Shown piece by piece: positions 9,145 to 17,558 of a stretch of DNA of 64,000 nt. The notes beneath the pieces are model-generated. The model was not told the origin of the DNA and did no database searches. It saw only the letters and a program-made list of their open reading frames with translations. This DNA is from an uncultured Bacteroidota bacterium (lineage in GTDB: Bacteria; Bacteroidota; Bacteroidia; Flavobacteriales; Flavobacteriaceae), in NCBI GenBank assembly GCA_902520835.1, contig CABYPD010000004.1:1-64000 (forward strand), in the 5' to 3' direction. Both the position numbers and the translations under genes were made by a program. How positions within the stretch are numbered: the first letter of the stretch is position 1; each line of letters starts with the position of its first letter.

Positions 9145-9229
9145 TCCAGTTTTTTTCCCACTTTTTTCTCCATGTAAAAGGCAATTTACAGATTGGACAA
9201 ATCTTAGTAGGTAAGTTTATTTTTTTCAA
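9086..9229 (-). CDS. DUF2256 zinc-binding small protein overlapping the photolyase start
   Basis: A TTG-started 47-codon frame encodes '[20 protein letters not shown]' continuing '[13 protein letters not shown]', a clear DUF2256 domain with four Cys (C11, C14, C34, C38) arranged to bind zinc. In many bacteria this domain is encoded beside photolyase genes. The frame ends at a TAG 59 bases inside the photolyase gene. No ATG or GTG is available, since an in-frame TGA lies five codons upstream of the TTG. Removing a single A from the A8 tract at 9108-9115 would fuse it directly to the photolyase at '[10 protein letters not shown]'. Confidence 0.75.
   Translation of the reverse strand: MKKINLPTKICPICKLPFTWRKKWEKNWNDVKYCSKRCKKNKFSNLV
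9108..9115 (-). other. A8 homopolymer at the DUF2256/photolyase frame junction
   Basis: Eight consecutive A (coding strand) sit exactly where the DUF2256 frame and the photolyase frame would join. Loss of one A, transcript slippage or a +1 ribosomal shift would each produce an in-frame fusion. A homopolymer sequencing or assembly error is the simplest alternative. Confidence 0.6.
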
Positions 9230-9284
9230 AATATTATCAATTCATTTTGAACAATTCAAAAACTTTGCCAGTGAATATGTGTGT

Positions 9285-9308
9285 AAAAGTTAATAACAAT
9301 TAACTTTT
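9285..9308. promoter_or_regulatory. Perfect 10-bp inverted repeat between divergent repair genes
   Basis: AAAAGTTAAT (9285-9294), spacer AACA, ATTAACTTTT (9299-9308). It lies between the DUF2256/photolyase start (minus) and the AlkA-like gene (plus, 9342). It could be an operator shared by the two DNA-repair transcripts or simply a hairpin; no regulator is known from this window. Confidence 0.5.
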
Positions 9309-9341
9309 CAAATAAAGCATAAAATTTGATAGATTAAAAAT

Positions 9342-10001
9342 ATGACTGAACTAATTAATAACCCAAAAGTTATTAAAAACGCATTTAGATATCTTTCAAA
9401 GGATCCGGTGATGAAATTTTTTATTTCAAAATTTGGTAATAAAATCAATCCAATTGAAAGATATAATTCAAACCATGCGATATCAATTTGTAACTTAATA
9501 ATTGAACAACAGATTAGCTTTAAAGCAGCGATTACAATTAAAAATAAATTTTTAAAACTAATTTGTAATAAATCTAATACTGAAATCTTAAAAATGAAAA
9601 ATGAAAAAATTCAGAAAATTGGGATTTCATATAGAAAAGTTGAATACATTAAAAATGTATTAAATTTTTTTGAGCATAATAATCTAAAAATTAAGGAATT
9701 ATCAAATGATGAAATAATAAAATCATTAAGCAAAATTAAAGGTGTTGGAAATTGGACGTGTGAAATGTTTTTAATGTTTGTTTGCTTTAGAAAAGATATT
9801 TTTTCGTTCGGTGATCTGGCTTTGGTTAATAGCATGAAGATTAACTATCAAATAAATGAAACAGAAACCTTAAAATTAATTGTACTTAAATGGAAACCTT
9901 ATAGAACGATAGCAGCACTTTTACTTTGGTTTTCAATCGAAAACAAAATTTTTTTTCAATCAAATAATTTATTAAATAAATTTTTATCAACTCTAAAATA
10001 A
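9342..10001 (+). CDS. DNA-3-methyladenine glycosylase II-like HhH-GPD protein
   Basis: The 219-residue protein has the HhH-GPD fold: 'ICNLIIEQQISFKAAITIKNKF', the helix-hairpin-helix 'LSKIKGVGNWTCEMFLMF' and the downstream catalytic Asp region 'DIFSFGDLALVNSMKINY', then 'WKPYRTIAALLLWFS', a pattern shared with AlkA/MAG enzymes. These excise alkylated purines. It is shorter than E. coli AlkA because it lacks the N-terminal domain, as in the Mag1-like group. It is divergent from the photolyase, so the locus groups light repair and base excision. The last 46 bases overlap a small ORF on the other strand. Confidence 0.82.
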   Translation: MTELINNPKVIKNAFRYLSKDPVMKFFISKFGNKINPIERYNSNHAISICNLIIEQQISFKAAITIKNKFLKLICNKSNTEILKMKNEKIQKIGISYRKVEYIKNVLNFFEHNNLKIKELSNDEIIKSLSKIKGVGNWTCEMFLMFVCFRKDIFSFGDLALVNSMKINYQINETETLKLIVLKWKPYRTIAALLLWFSIENKIFFQSNNLLNKFLSTLK

Positions 10002-10129
10002 TATCCATTTTCCTCATGGATACTACCATCAGGTTTAGATTTAGATGTATGGTATTTCAAAATATGATTTTTAAATTCAATTAGATTAGGAATTTTATAA
10101 TCTCTACCGTTTAAATCTTTAATTATCAT
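9956..10129 (-). CDS. Small hypothetical protein, 57 residues
   Basis: An ATG overlaps the stop region of the upstream PlsC-SGNH gene (10119-11504) by 11 bases and opens 57 codons ending in TGA inside the 3' end of the convergent glycosylase gene. The product (MIIKDLNGRDYKIPNLIEFK, later 'KPDGSIHEENGYYFRVDKNL') looks like a folded soluble protein with ordinary composition, not random translation. The overlap implies translational coupling as the last gene of the trehalose operon. I do not recognise a function. Confidence 0.6.
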   Translation of the reverse strand: MIIKDLNGRDYKIPNLIEFKNHILKYHTSKSKPDGSIHEENGYYFRVDKNLFNKLFD

Positions 10130-11504
10130 TACTTAATAGTTTGTTTAATTTATTAATTATGAGTTCATATCCATTTCTGTTCAAATGTAGACCATCTCTT
10201 AAAAAAAAACTTTTATCAATCATTCCATTTTGGATTATTTCTTCAAAACAATTTAATTGTATCAAATTGTCATACTTTTTAAAATGATCTGTTATCATTG
10301 AGTTAAGAAAAATAATGTCAGTTAATTTTGAAACTCTTTCAATTGATGGTTTTAATTGAATATTAATTATTTTAATATTCTTATATTTTTGGTTAATCAT
10401 TTTTATTAATTCAACTAGCTTATTAAAAATTTCTTTAGGTGAAAATCCTAGTGCCAAGTCATTTCCTCCACAATAAAGAACAATAGTTTTTGGTGAAATT
10501 GTTTTAAATAAATTATGAAAATTATGAATCATTGAATCTATTGATGAACCACCGAAACCTAAATTAAGAGTGTTGTGATTTTTAAAATCTTTATCAAAAG
10601 ATTTCCAAAGTCTTAATGTTGAACTACCATAAAGAACTAAAAGATCATTTTTATTCTTCTTTGAAATAATCTTATTTTTTAAAGCTATGATTTCTTGCTG
10701 AAAATCTAAATTAAATTCTCTAAGAGTATTTATTTTTTTCTTAAACTTTTTATTTAAATGAATTAAAAATTTCTCAATTTTTGAATCATTAGGATCACAG
10801 ATCCCAAAATCACTCATTTTAAATGGTTTTAAAATCTCGCATTTTAATACATTTTTAGAAATTACTTTATCAAAATTCACCAATACAATAGGAACAATAA
10901 ATGGTTCTTTTTTTGCCATAGTCGCAAGCTTAAAAGCACCCGATTTAAAAGATCCTGGTGAATTTTCAGTTTCTTGAGAAACACCTTCTGGGCTAATAAT
11001 AATTCCATTATTATTTTCAAGTTCTTTTAAGGCATTTTGAAAAAAATTCAAATTGAATTTTCTTATTTTATCTGTATCTAAATTTTTAGGAATAAAATTT
11101 TTTGAGAAAACTCTTATGTATCCAAATCTGTCGTAGTATGATTTATGCTTTTTTTCATTTTCTAAGGAACATCTAACAATTCTTGTTCCTGGTTTTTTGT
11201 AATACTTATTTAAAATAAAACTGCTTATAAAATGACTATCAAGAGTAATTTGAAAATCTGATCCTATCAAATAATCAGGATTATTATTTAAATGATTATA
11301 TATGAATATTGATGATGACTGATAAGGTAAGTGCTCCGATCCCTTGATTATTAAATTTGCATTTGAAAAAAGCTCATAAAACTTATTTGCTGCTAATAAT
11401 CTTGCCTCTTTCTCGGACTTGGTTTCATCTAAATTAACTACAGTTTTAAACAAATCATTTAATCCTTTTTTAAAATAATTTTCACCAAATAAATTATTTT
11501 TCAC
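10119..11504 (-). CDS. Fused PlsC-like acyltransferase and SGNH hydrolase
   Basis: Residues about 50-245 are a glycerolipid-type acyltransferase: 'IFIYNHLNNNPDYLIGSD' in the acceptor-site position, then 'ISPEGVSQETENSPGSFKSGAFKLATMA' and 'FIVPIVLVNFDK'. The catalytic spacing reads H-x5-D rather than the usual H-x4-D. Residues about 285-461 are an SGNH hydrolase: 'VLYGSSTLRLWKSF', 'NLGFGGSSIDSM', 'LYCGGNDLALG', and 'RDGLHLNRNGYELI'. The start is a GTG immediately after the stop of the trehalose synthase gene. The protein could move or trim acyl groups on a lipid or sugar; trehalose as acceptor is only a context-based guess. Confidence 0.78.
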   Translation of the reverse strand: MKNNLFGENYFKKGLNDLFKTVVNLDETKSEKEARLLAANKFYELFSNANLIIKGSEHLPYQSSSIFIYNHLNNNPDYLIGSDFQITLDSHFISSFILNKYYKKPGTRIVRCSLENEKKHKSYYDRFGYIRVFSKNFIPKNLDTDKIRKFNLNFFQNALKELENNNGIIISPEGVSQETENSPGSFKSGAFKLATMAKKEPFIVPIVLVNFDKVISKNVLKCEILKPFKMSDFGICDPNDSKIEKFLIHLNKKFKKKINTLREFNLDFQQEIIALKNKIISKKNKNDLLVLYGSSTLRLWKSFDKDFKNHNTLNLGFGGSSIDSMIHNFHNLFKTISPKTIVLYCGGNDLALGFSPKEIFNKLVELIKMINQKYKNIKIINIQLKPSIERVSKLTDIIFLNSMITDHFKKYDNLIQLNCFEEIIQNGMIDKSFFLRDGLHLNRNGYELIINKLNKLLSNDN

Positions 11505-13706
11505 CTAATTAAGATTTGATAGTATTGACTTGATTTTATCAGAATTTTTTACAAAATACTTAGCTGAAGTATTCTTTTCACCAACTTTTATTGAAATTGA
11601 ATTTTCTGGGAGAGCATTAAACATATATTCATCGGAGGCATCATCACCACAACAAAAAATAAAATCATAATTTTCATTACTCAACAACTCATTTATGATA
11701 TTCCCTTTATTAATTGAAAGATTGGTAACTTCCAAAGCCTTATTACCATCAATAACAGAAATATTTTCTGAAATCAAACTTGATAAAACTGTTTTTAATT
11801 CCATTATTCTTCTTTTTGCAAGCTCTGGATCTGTTTTTCTGTAATGCCAAACTAAAGTGTTTTTTTTATTCTCAATAAATGTACCTGGTGTATTGTCAGT
11901 AAATGACTCAAATATTGGTGAAACATCATTTTTCCATTCAATATCATCATTATTTTTAGAAAGCCATTTTGAGGAATCAGAATATTTTATAAAATTTCCA
12001 TGTTCAGCAACTAAGTTTATATTTAATTTGCCGAACCATTTATCTAGAAAAAATTGATCTCTTCCACTAACTATAAAAAGCTCTGTTTTATCTTTTGTAT
12101 TGATTGATTTTAATATTTTCAATAAATTTTTGTCAGGAACCGCTAATTCAGGATCATTATTGAATTTTACTAATGTACCATCATAATCTAAAAACAAAAC
12201 TTTTTTTGAAGATTTTTTAAATTTTTTATAAATGGTCTTTTCAATTGTTTTGTTAATTTCAATAGTTTCTTTTTCTAAATTAAAACTTGATTTTTTTGAA
12301 AGATTATCGATAAAGTCTTTTGCCCACCTTTGGACTGTGTATCTAGATAACCTTTTTTGCATGGTTAACATTCTCCTTTTTTGTTCTTTAGCAGGCATTT
12401 CAAGTGCTTTAAGAATACTTTCAGACATTTGATCTAAATCAAATGGGTTAACGAGTATTGAATCAAATAACTCAATTGATGCACCAGCCATTTCGCTTAG
12501 AATTAATACTCCATCTAAGTTTACTCTCGTTGAAACGAACTCTTTTGCAACTAAGTTCATTCCATCTCTTAAAGGTGTTATCATAGCAATGTCAGAGTTC
12601 ATATATAAGTCAATTAAATCATCAAAATTCATGGCCCTGTAATAATACCAAATTGGCGTCCAGTTTACTGTTGCAAATTTTCCATTAATTCTACCAACTA
12701 ATTCATCAGTTTCTTTTTTTAGATTTTTATAGTCAGAAACATCCGATCTTGATGGAACAGTTAGCATCACAAGTCTTACTTTACCTAAAAATTGAGGATA
12801 CTTCTCTAGAAATATTTCAAATGCTTTGACTCTATTAATAATCCCTTTTGTATAGTCAAGCCTATCAATAGAAAGTATTAGCTTTCCCTTTTGTGAAGAT
12901 TTTTTATGTAAGTCTAATTGCTTTTTAAGATTAGATTCTTGAGATTTTTTCAACCTTTCATGAGTTTTTGCAGCGTTATGAAATTTTTCATAATCTATTC
13001 CCATTGGGAATGTATTTACAGCTATTTCTCTTGAATCATGTGAAATCCTATTAAAATTAACTTCCTTTCTTAAAATTCTCTTAATTGAACTTAGAAAATG
13101 TCTTTCATAATTATAAGTGTGAAATCCAACAAGATCAGCACCCAAAATTCCTTCAAGAAGTTCTTTACGCCTAGGGAAAATCCTAAATATCTCATAAGAT
13201 GGAAAAGGGATATGTAAGAAAAATCCAATTGAAAGATCAGGTCGTAAATCTCTTATCATTTTAGGTAAAAGCATTAACTGATAATCATGCACCCATACAG
13301 CCCCGTTTTTTTCAACATTTGAAACTACAGCATCACAGAACTTCTTATTAACCTCAAAATAAGTATCCCAGTGATTATCATTAAATTTTGAATAATCAAT
13401 AAAATAATGAAATAATGGCCATAAGCTTTTGTTAGACAATCCGTAGTAATAATTTTCAATTTCAATAGAGCTTAGCTCAACTTGTATTAAGTTTTGATCT
13501 TTTAAAATTTTTTTAATATGATTATTAGATTTGGTTGTAAACTCCTCTGATTTTATTCCACTCCACCCAATCCATACTGAGTTATCATCACGAATTGAAT
13601 TAACACCAGTGGCTAATCCTCCTGAAGAGGGTGTTATATCGAAAGAATTTTCTAATTTTGATAATTGAATCGGAAGTCGGTTCGATACTATTACATTTTT
13701 TACCAT
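11505..13706 (-). CDS. Bifunctional trehalose-6-phosphate synthase/phosphatase (OtsA-OtsB fusion)
   Basis: I chose the ATG at 13706 (MVKNVIVSNRLPIQLS), which begins the GT20 fold; a start 13 codons further up would add non-homologous residues. Residues 1 to about 470 are trehalose-6-phosphate synthase ('VWIGWSG', 'VWVHDYQLMLLPKMIRDLRPDLSIGFFLHIPFPSYEIFR', 'SIDRLDYTKGI', 'RDGMNLVAKEFV'). Residues about 500-733 are the HAD phosphatase ('VLFLDYDGTLVKF', 'IVSGRDQFFL', 'FCCGDDASDEYMF'). It makes trehalose from UDP- or ADP-glucose and glucose-6-phosphate. Start codons of this gene and the GH15 gene are only 14 bases apart. Confidence 0.92.
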   Translation of the reverse strand: MVKNVIVSNRLPIQLSKLENSFDITPSSGGLATGVNSIRDDNSVWIGWSGIKSEEFTTKSNNHIKKILKDQNLIQVELSSIEIENYYYGLSNKSLWPLFHYFIDYSKFNDNHWDTYFEVNKKFCDAVVSNVEKNGAVWVHDYQLMLLPKMIRDLRPDLSIGFFLHIPFPSYEIFRIFPRRKELLEGILGADLVGFHTYNYERHFLSSIKRILRKEVNFNRISHDSREIAVNTFPMGIDYEKFHNAAKTHERLKKSQESNLKKQLDLHKKSSQKGKLILSIDRLDYTKGIINRVKAFEIFLEKYPQFLGKVRLVMLTVPSRSDVSDYKNLKKETDELVGRINGKFATVNWTPIWYYYRAMNFDDLIDLYMNSDIAMITPLRDGMNLVAKEFVSTRVNLDGVLILSEMAGASIELFDSILVNPFDLDQMSESILKALEMPAKEQKRRMLTMQKRLSRYTVQRWAKDFIDNLSKKSSFNLEKETIEINKTIEKTIYKKFKKSSKKVLFLDYDGTLVKFNNDPELAVPDKNLLKILKSINTKDKTELFIVSGRDQFFLDKWFGKLNINLVAEHGNFIKYSDSSKWLSKNNDDIEWKNDVSPIFESFTDNTPGTFIENKKNTLVWHYRKTDPELAKRRIMELKTVLSSLISENISVIDGNKALEVTNLSINKGNIINELLSNENYDFIFCCGDDASDEYMFNALPENSISIKVGEKNTSAKYFVKNSDKIKSILSNLN

Positions 13707-13720
13707 TTCAAACGCAATGT

Positions 13721-15514
13721 ATGCATAGCAACAAACTTCATGCAAAAAAAAATCTACTTAATTATGGTATTATAGGGAATTGTAAATCTAGTGCATTAAT
13801 TTTTGAAGATTCCTCAATAAATTGGTGCTGTTTACCTCAATTTGATTCTTCTTCAGTTTTTGGAAAAATTTTAGATGATGAAATTGGAGGACATTTCAAG
13901 ATAACAGTTGATGATTCGTACTCTATTTCTCAAAATTATTACAATAATACTGCTATCCTCAAAACTAACTTTAAAAATAATGAATGTGAGTTTGAATTAA
14001 TTGATTACATGCCAAGATTCAAAAATGACAATGGGTCTTATTATTCCTCACCTGAAATTCATAGAATTTTAATACCAATAAAAGGTAACCCAAAAATAAA
14101 GGTTGAATATGAGCCAAAACTTGAATATTCAATTGGTAAAACTCTAAACTATTTGAAAAAGAATTTTATCGTTAGTATAGTTGAAGACAAAAATTATGAA
14201 ACACTTTTTCTTTACACTGATTTAGATAAAAAAGATATTTTAAATGGTAATGAAATAGTAATTAATAATAAAATATTTTTTTGTGTTTCATATAACGAAA
14301 AAATAAATATACCAAACTTCGATAGTATTTATTTAGAGTATGAAAAAACTAAAGTTTACTGGCTTAATTGGACAAATAAAAATCCACAATATAAAAATTA
14401 CACAGATCAAATTAATAGAAGTGCGATAACCTTGAAACTTCTAACTTTTGAAAAAACTGGAGCGGTATTGGCTGCGGCAACAACCTCAATTCCTGAAACT
14501 ATAGGTGAGGTTAGAAATTGGGACTATAGATTTTGTTGGATAAGAGATGCTTCGATGGTTATAAAAATAATAACAAAACTAGGGCATGTAAAAATAGTTA
14601 AGAATTTTATCGATTTTATTGTAAATCTAATTCCTAACAAAAATGAAAAGCTTCAAATTATGTACGGAATTAATGGAGAAAAGATTCTTACAGAAAAAAA
14701 ATTAGATCATTTGTCAGGTTTTATGAGTTCTAAGCCTGTTCGTATTGGAAATGCAGCATACTTTCAAAAACAAAATGATATTTACGGTATTTTGATGGAT
14801 GCAATTCATTTTCAAATTTTAAAATTTCAAGAAAATAAATATCAACAAGAGCAACTATGGTCAATTGTAAAATCAATTGTTTGGTCAGTAAATAAAAATT
14901 GGAAGAAAGCAGATAAAGGCATTTGGGAGTTCAGAAATAAAGAAATGCACTTTACTTTTTCTAAATTATTGTGTTGGGTTGCTGTAGATAGAGCAATTAA
15001 GATATCAAAATTAATTCAGAGAGGAGAAAAAGCTAAGAAATGGGAATCATTGAGAAAAGAAATTCATGATGACATTATAACCAATGCTTGGTCAAAGAAA
15101 AAACAAGCTTTCACTCAGTCTTATGGTTCTGAGGAATTAGATTCTTCAGTGCTTTTAATGGAAAGTTACGGATTTATCAAAGCCAATAATATTAAGTTTA
15201 TAAAAACAGTTAAGTCAATTGAAAATGAACTGATGTTTGAAGGATTACTATTCAGATATAAAAATAAAGATGATTTTGGTGAACCTAAATCTTCTTTTAC
15301 AGTTTGTACTTTTTGGTTCATTGATAGTTTATATAAAATAGGTGAAAAAAAGAAAGCAAAAAAAATGTTTGATCAGCTTTTATCTTACAGTAATCATTTA
15401 GGCTTATTTAGCGAGGATCTTGATTTTAAATCAAAAGAATTACTTGGAAATTTTCCACAAGCATATTCTCATTTAGCTTTAATTGAAACGGCACTAAATT
15501 TTAATTATGAATAA
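13721..15514 (+). CDS. Glycoside hydrolase family 15 protein (glucoamylase/trehalase-like)
   Basis: The ATG at 13721 is used; the reading frame continues upstream but into DNA antisense to the trehalose synthase. The 597-residue protein begins 'LLNYGIIGNCKSSALIFEDSSINWCCLPQFDSSSVFGKILD', the N-terminal beta-sandwich pattern of bacterial GH15, and the catalytic (alpha/alpha)6 barrel is marked by 'VRNWDYRFCWIRDASMVI' and 'GIWEFRNKEMHFTFSKLLCWVAVDRAI'. No signal peptide. GH15 proteins beside OtsAB act as cytoplasmic trehalases or glucoamylases in known systems, so this may recycle the trehalose made next door. Confidence 0.86.
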   Translation: MHSNKLHAKKNLLNYGIIGNCKSSALIFEDSSINWCCLPQFDSSSVFGKILDDEIGGHFKITVDDSYSISQNYYNNTAILKTNFKNNECEFELIDYMPRFKNDNGSYYSSPEIHRILIPIKGNPKIKVEYEPKLEYSIGKTLNYLKKNFIVSIVEDKNYETLFLYTDLDKKDILNGNEIVINNKIFFCVSYNEKINIPNFDSIYLEYEKTKVYWLNWTNKNPQYKNYTDQINRSAITLKLLTFEKTGAVLAAATTSIPETIGEVRNWDYRFCWIRDASMVIKIITKLGHVKIVKNFIDFIVNLIPNKNEKLQIMYGINGEKILTEKKLDHLSGFMSSKPVRIGNAAYFQKQNDIYGILMDAIHFQILKFQENKYQQEQLWSIVKSIVWSVNKNWKKADKGIWEFRNKEMHFTFSKLLCWVAVDRAIKISKLIQRGEKAKKWESLRKEIHDDIITNAWSKKKQAFTQSYGSEELDSSVLLMESYGFIKANNIKFIKTVKSIENELMFEGLLFRYKNKDDFGEPKSSFTVCTFWFIDSLYKIGEKKKAKKMFDQLLSYSNHLGLFSEDLDFKSKELLGNFPQAYSHLALIETALNFNYE

Positions 15515-15522
15515 ATTTATAA

Positions 15523-15840
15523 TCATTTTTTAAAATTTTTATTTGACTGATATATGAAAATTGGAAGAGGTAGCATAAGAGATATTGAATAAACTATTAC
15601 AACACCTAACTCATCAAAAAAGAAATAACTAGAAATTGTTAGTAATGAATTATACAAAAGAAGTTTATTCCAAAATTTTTTTAAATAAATTAAATACTCC
15701 TTTATTTTAAAATTTTCTCTTTCTTCTTTTGACATAGTATTGTAACCGGCAAGTAGGTATTTGGCATTATTTTCATTTAATGAGCATATGACAAGAAGAA
15801 TAAATAGATTTGTTAATATTAATACTATTACAATTTCCAT
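15523..15840 (-). CDS. DUF3784-like small membrane protein
   Basis: A 105-residue protein with an N-terminal membrane helix, the 'YLLAGYNTMSKEERENF' motif typical of DUF3784, a short soluble region and two further membrane helices near the C-terminus. Function is unknown in the family. It is convergent with the GH15 gene eight bases away and divergent from the next small membrane protein. Confidence 0.68.
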   Translation of the reverse strand: MEIVIVLILTNLFILLVICSLNENNAKYLLAGYNTMSKEERENFKIKEYLIYLKKFWNKLLLYNSLLTISSYFFFDELGVVIVYSISLMLPLPIFIYQSNKNFKK

Positions 15841-15867
15841 ATATCTAATTTACATATATTTGACTGC

Positions 15868-16128
15868 TTGAAAAAAATTTTTAAAATACTCATTATTGCT
15901 AATGCATGTTTTATTTCATTAGCATTTATACTATCACAATTTGAAATCAAATCTGTCTTATTTGGTGTTTTTTGGGAACTATTAATACTTCCTTCATTTT
16001 TTCTTCAATTTGCATTAAGCTCAATTGCATTGTTTTTATTATTGGTAAAAGAATACAAAATTGAATTTTTCGGGATTTTTAATTTTATATTTTCCATTCT
16101 ACTGATTATTAGTTTAATTTTTGTTTGA
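15868..16128 (+). CDS. Small integral membrane protein, 86 residues
   Basis: The frame starts at TTG (15868-15870) with MKKIFKILIIANACFISLAF and contains three hydrophobic stretches ('FISLAFIL', 'SFFLQFALSSIALFLLLV', 'GIFNFIFSILLIISLIFV'). Its start is 27 bases from the start of the divergent DUF3784-like gene. I do not recognise a family and can only say it is an inner-membrane protein. Confidence 0.55.
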   Translation: MKKIFKILIIANACFISLAFILSQFEIKSVLFGVFWELLILPSFFLQFALSSIALFLLLVKEYKIEFFGIFNFIFSILLIISLIFV

Positions 16129-16173
16129 AGTTTTTAAAAATATGCATGAAAATTGTTATCAAGATAATTATCT

Positions 16174-17076
16174 ATGCTAAAGGTTGCTTACAGTAAAATA
16201 TATAATCATCCACTCCCTGAAAATCATAGATTTCCAATGAAAAAATATGATTTAATTCCAAAAAAACTAATTGCTGAAAAAACACTTTCAATAGAAAATT
16301 TTTTTGAACCTGGATCTATAAACAATGAAGATGTTTTATTAACACATAGTCATAATTATTATGATAAATTAATTAATCAGTCTTTGACTAAAAAAGAAAT
16401 TCGTCCTGTAGGCTTTCCAATGAGTAAACTTTTAATTGAAAGGGAAAAAAAAATAGCTCAAGGAACAATTGAGTGCACTAATTTTTCTATTAAAAATGGA
16501 ATTTCTATGAATATTGCAGGTGGAACTCATCATGCATTTAAAGATAAAGGTGAGGGATTTTGTATGTTAAATGATCAAGCAATAGCAGCTAATTATTTAT
16601 TAAAAAATAAATTGGCAAAAAAAATATTTATTATTGACCTAGACGTACATCAAGGAAATGGAACTGCTTCTATTTTTAAAAATAACACTAATGTTTATAC
16701 ATTATCATTTCATGGTAAAAAAAACTATCCATTTAAGAAGGAAAAAAGTGATTTAGATATTGAGCTTGATGATGGAACACAAGATATTGAATATTTAACT
16801 AAGCTTAAAGATATTGTTCCAAATGTGATAAAAATGATTAATCCTGATTTTATATTTTACTTGTCTGGTGTTGATATACTTAAAACAGATAAATTAGGTA
16901 GACTTGAATTAAGCATTGAAGGCTGTAAAGAAAGAGATTATTATATATTAAATCTTTGTAAAATTTATAATATTCCAATACAGATTAGCATGGGTGGTGG
17001 GTACTCAAGTAATATTAAGGATATAATTGAAGCCCATTGTAATACATTTAGGCTAGCTCAAAAAATATACTTTTGA
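16174..17076 (+). CDS. Histone deacetylase-superfamily (acetylpolyamine/acetoin amidohydrolase-like) protein
   Basis: The 300-residue protein carries the Zn-hydrolase motifs of class II HDAC relatives: 'AGGTHHAFKDKGEGFCMLND' with the tandem catalytic His, 'IFIIDLDVHQGNGTASIF' with the Asp and His metal ligands, and 'FYLSGVDILKTDKLGRLELSIEGCKERD' with the third ligand Asp. In bacteria such enzymes deacetylate polyamines, lysines or small molecules. It starts 45 bases after the membrane protein gene and may share its transcript. Confidence 0.85.
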   Translation: MLKVAYSKIYNHPLPENHRFPMKKYDLIPKKLIAEKTLSIENFFEPGSINNEDVLLTHSHNYYDKLINQSLTKKEIRPVGFPMSKLLIEREKKIAQGTIECTNFSIKNGISMNIAGGTHHAFKDKGEGFCMLNDQAIAANYLLKNKLAKKIFIIDLDVHQGNGTASIFKNNTNVYTLSFHGKKNYPFKKEKSDLDIELDDGTQDIEYLTKLKDIVPNVIKMINPDFIFYLSGVDILKTDKLGRLELSIEGCKERDYYILNLCKIYNIPIQISMGGGYSSNIKDIIEAHCNTFRLAQKIYF

Positions 17077-17079
17077 ATC

Positions 17080-17451
17080 TTACTTTTTTTGAGAACAACA
17101 CTCTTCATCTTGACACTGACAATATTTCAAATTATAAATGTGTAAAAATGCAAGATTTGACGCAGCAATATAAGTTACAAATTCAGGTAAGTGATAGAAT
17201 CCTATTTCTTCATTAAGAATTAAAGAAGAAAGAAAAATAAAACCTAACCAAAGTAAAGGTTTCATTATTTTTCTGGAGGTTTTTTTTACTGAGCTATACA
17301 CAGCAAAAAAAGAAACAATAAGAAAAATGAAATTAAGACCTGTCCACCAAAATGGAACAAAAAAAAGTAATGGAGTTACAATACAATGGATTAAACACAA
17401 TGTTGATGAGGCAGCTCCAAAAATATCCGAATTTTTTAATATTATTCTCAT
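17080..17451 (-). CDS. MerC-domain membrane protein
   Basis: Four membrane segments and the MerC pattern near the N-terminus ('SSTLCLIHCIVTPLLFFVPFW', Cys19 and Cys23 in a membrane helix) identify the family, followed by a Cys-rich tail 'YCQCQDEECCSQKK'. MerC proteins move mercuric or other soft metal ions in mercury-resistance systems, but flavobacterial homologues stand alone and their metal is not known. No mer genes are nearby. The Cys-rich tail supports metal binding. Confidence 0.8.
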   Translation of the reverse strand: MRIILKNSDIFGAASSTLCLIHCIVTPLLFFVPFWWTGLNFIFLIVSFFAVYSSVKKTSRKIMKPLLWLGFIFLSSLILNEEIGFYHLPEFVTYIAASNLAFLHIYNLKYCQCQDEECCSQKK

Positions 17452-17558
17452 TAATTTTTAATTAATCAACAAAAAAACAAATATAAATTATAATATCAAA
17501 GTTAAGATAAGATTTTAATAATGAACATTTTGGTATAAATTAGCAAAATTATAGATGA

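Noticed and set aside
13631-13720. Thirty-codon N-terminal extension of the GH15 gene
   Set aside because: It is antisense to the start of the trehalose synthase gene and does not resemble a leader or a GH15 N-terminus.
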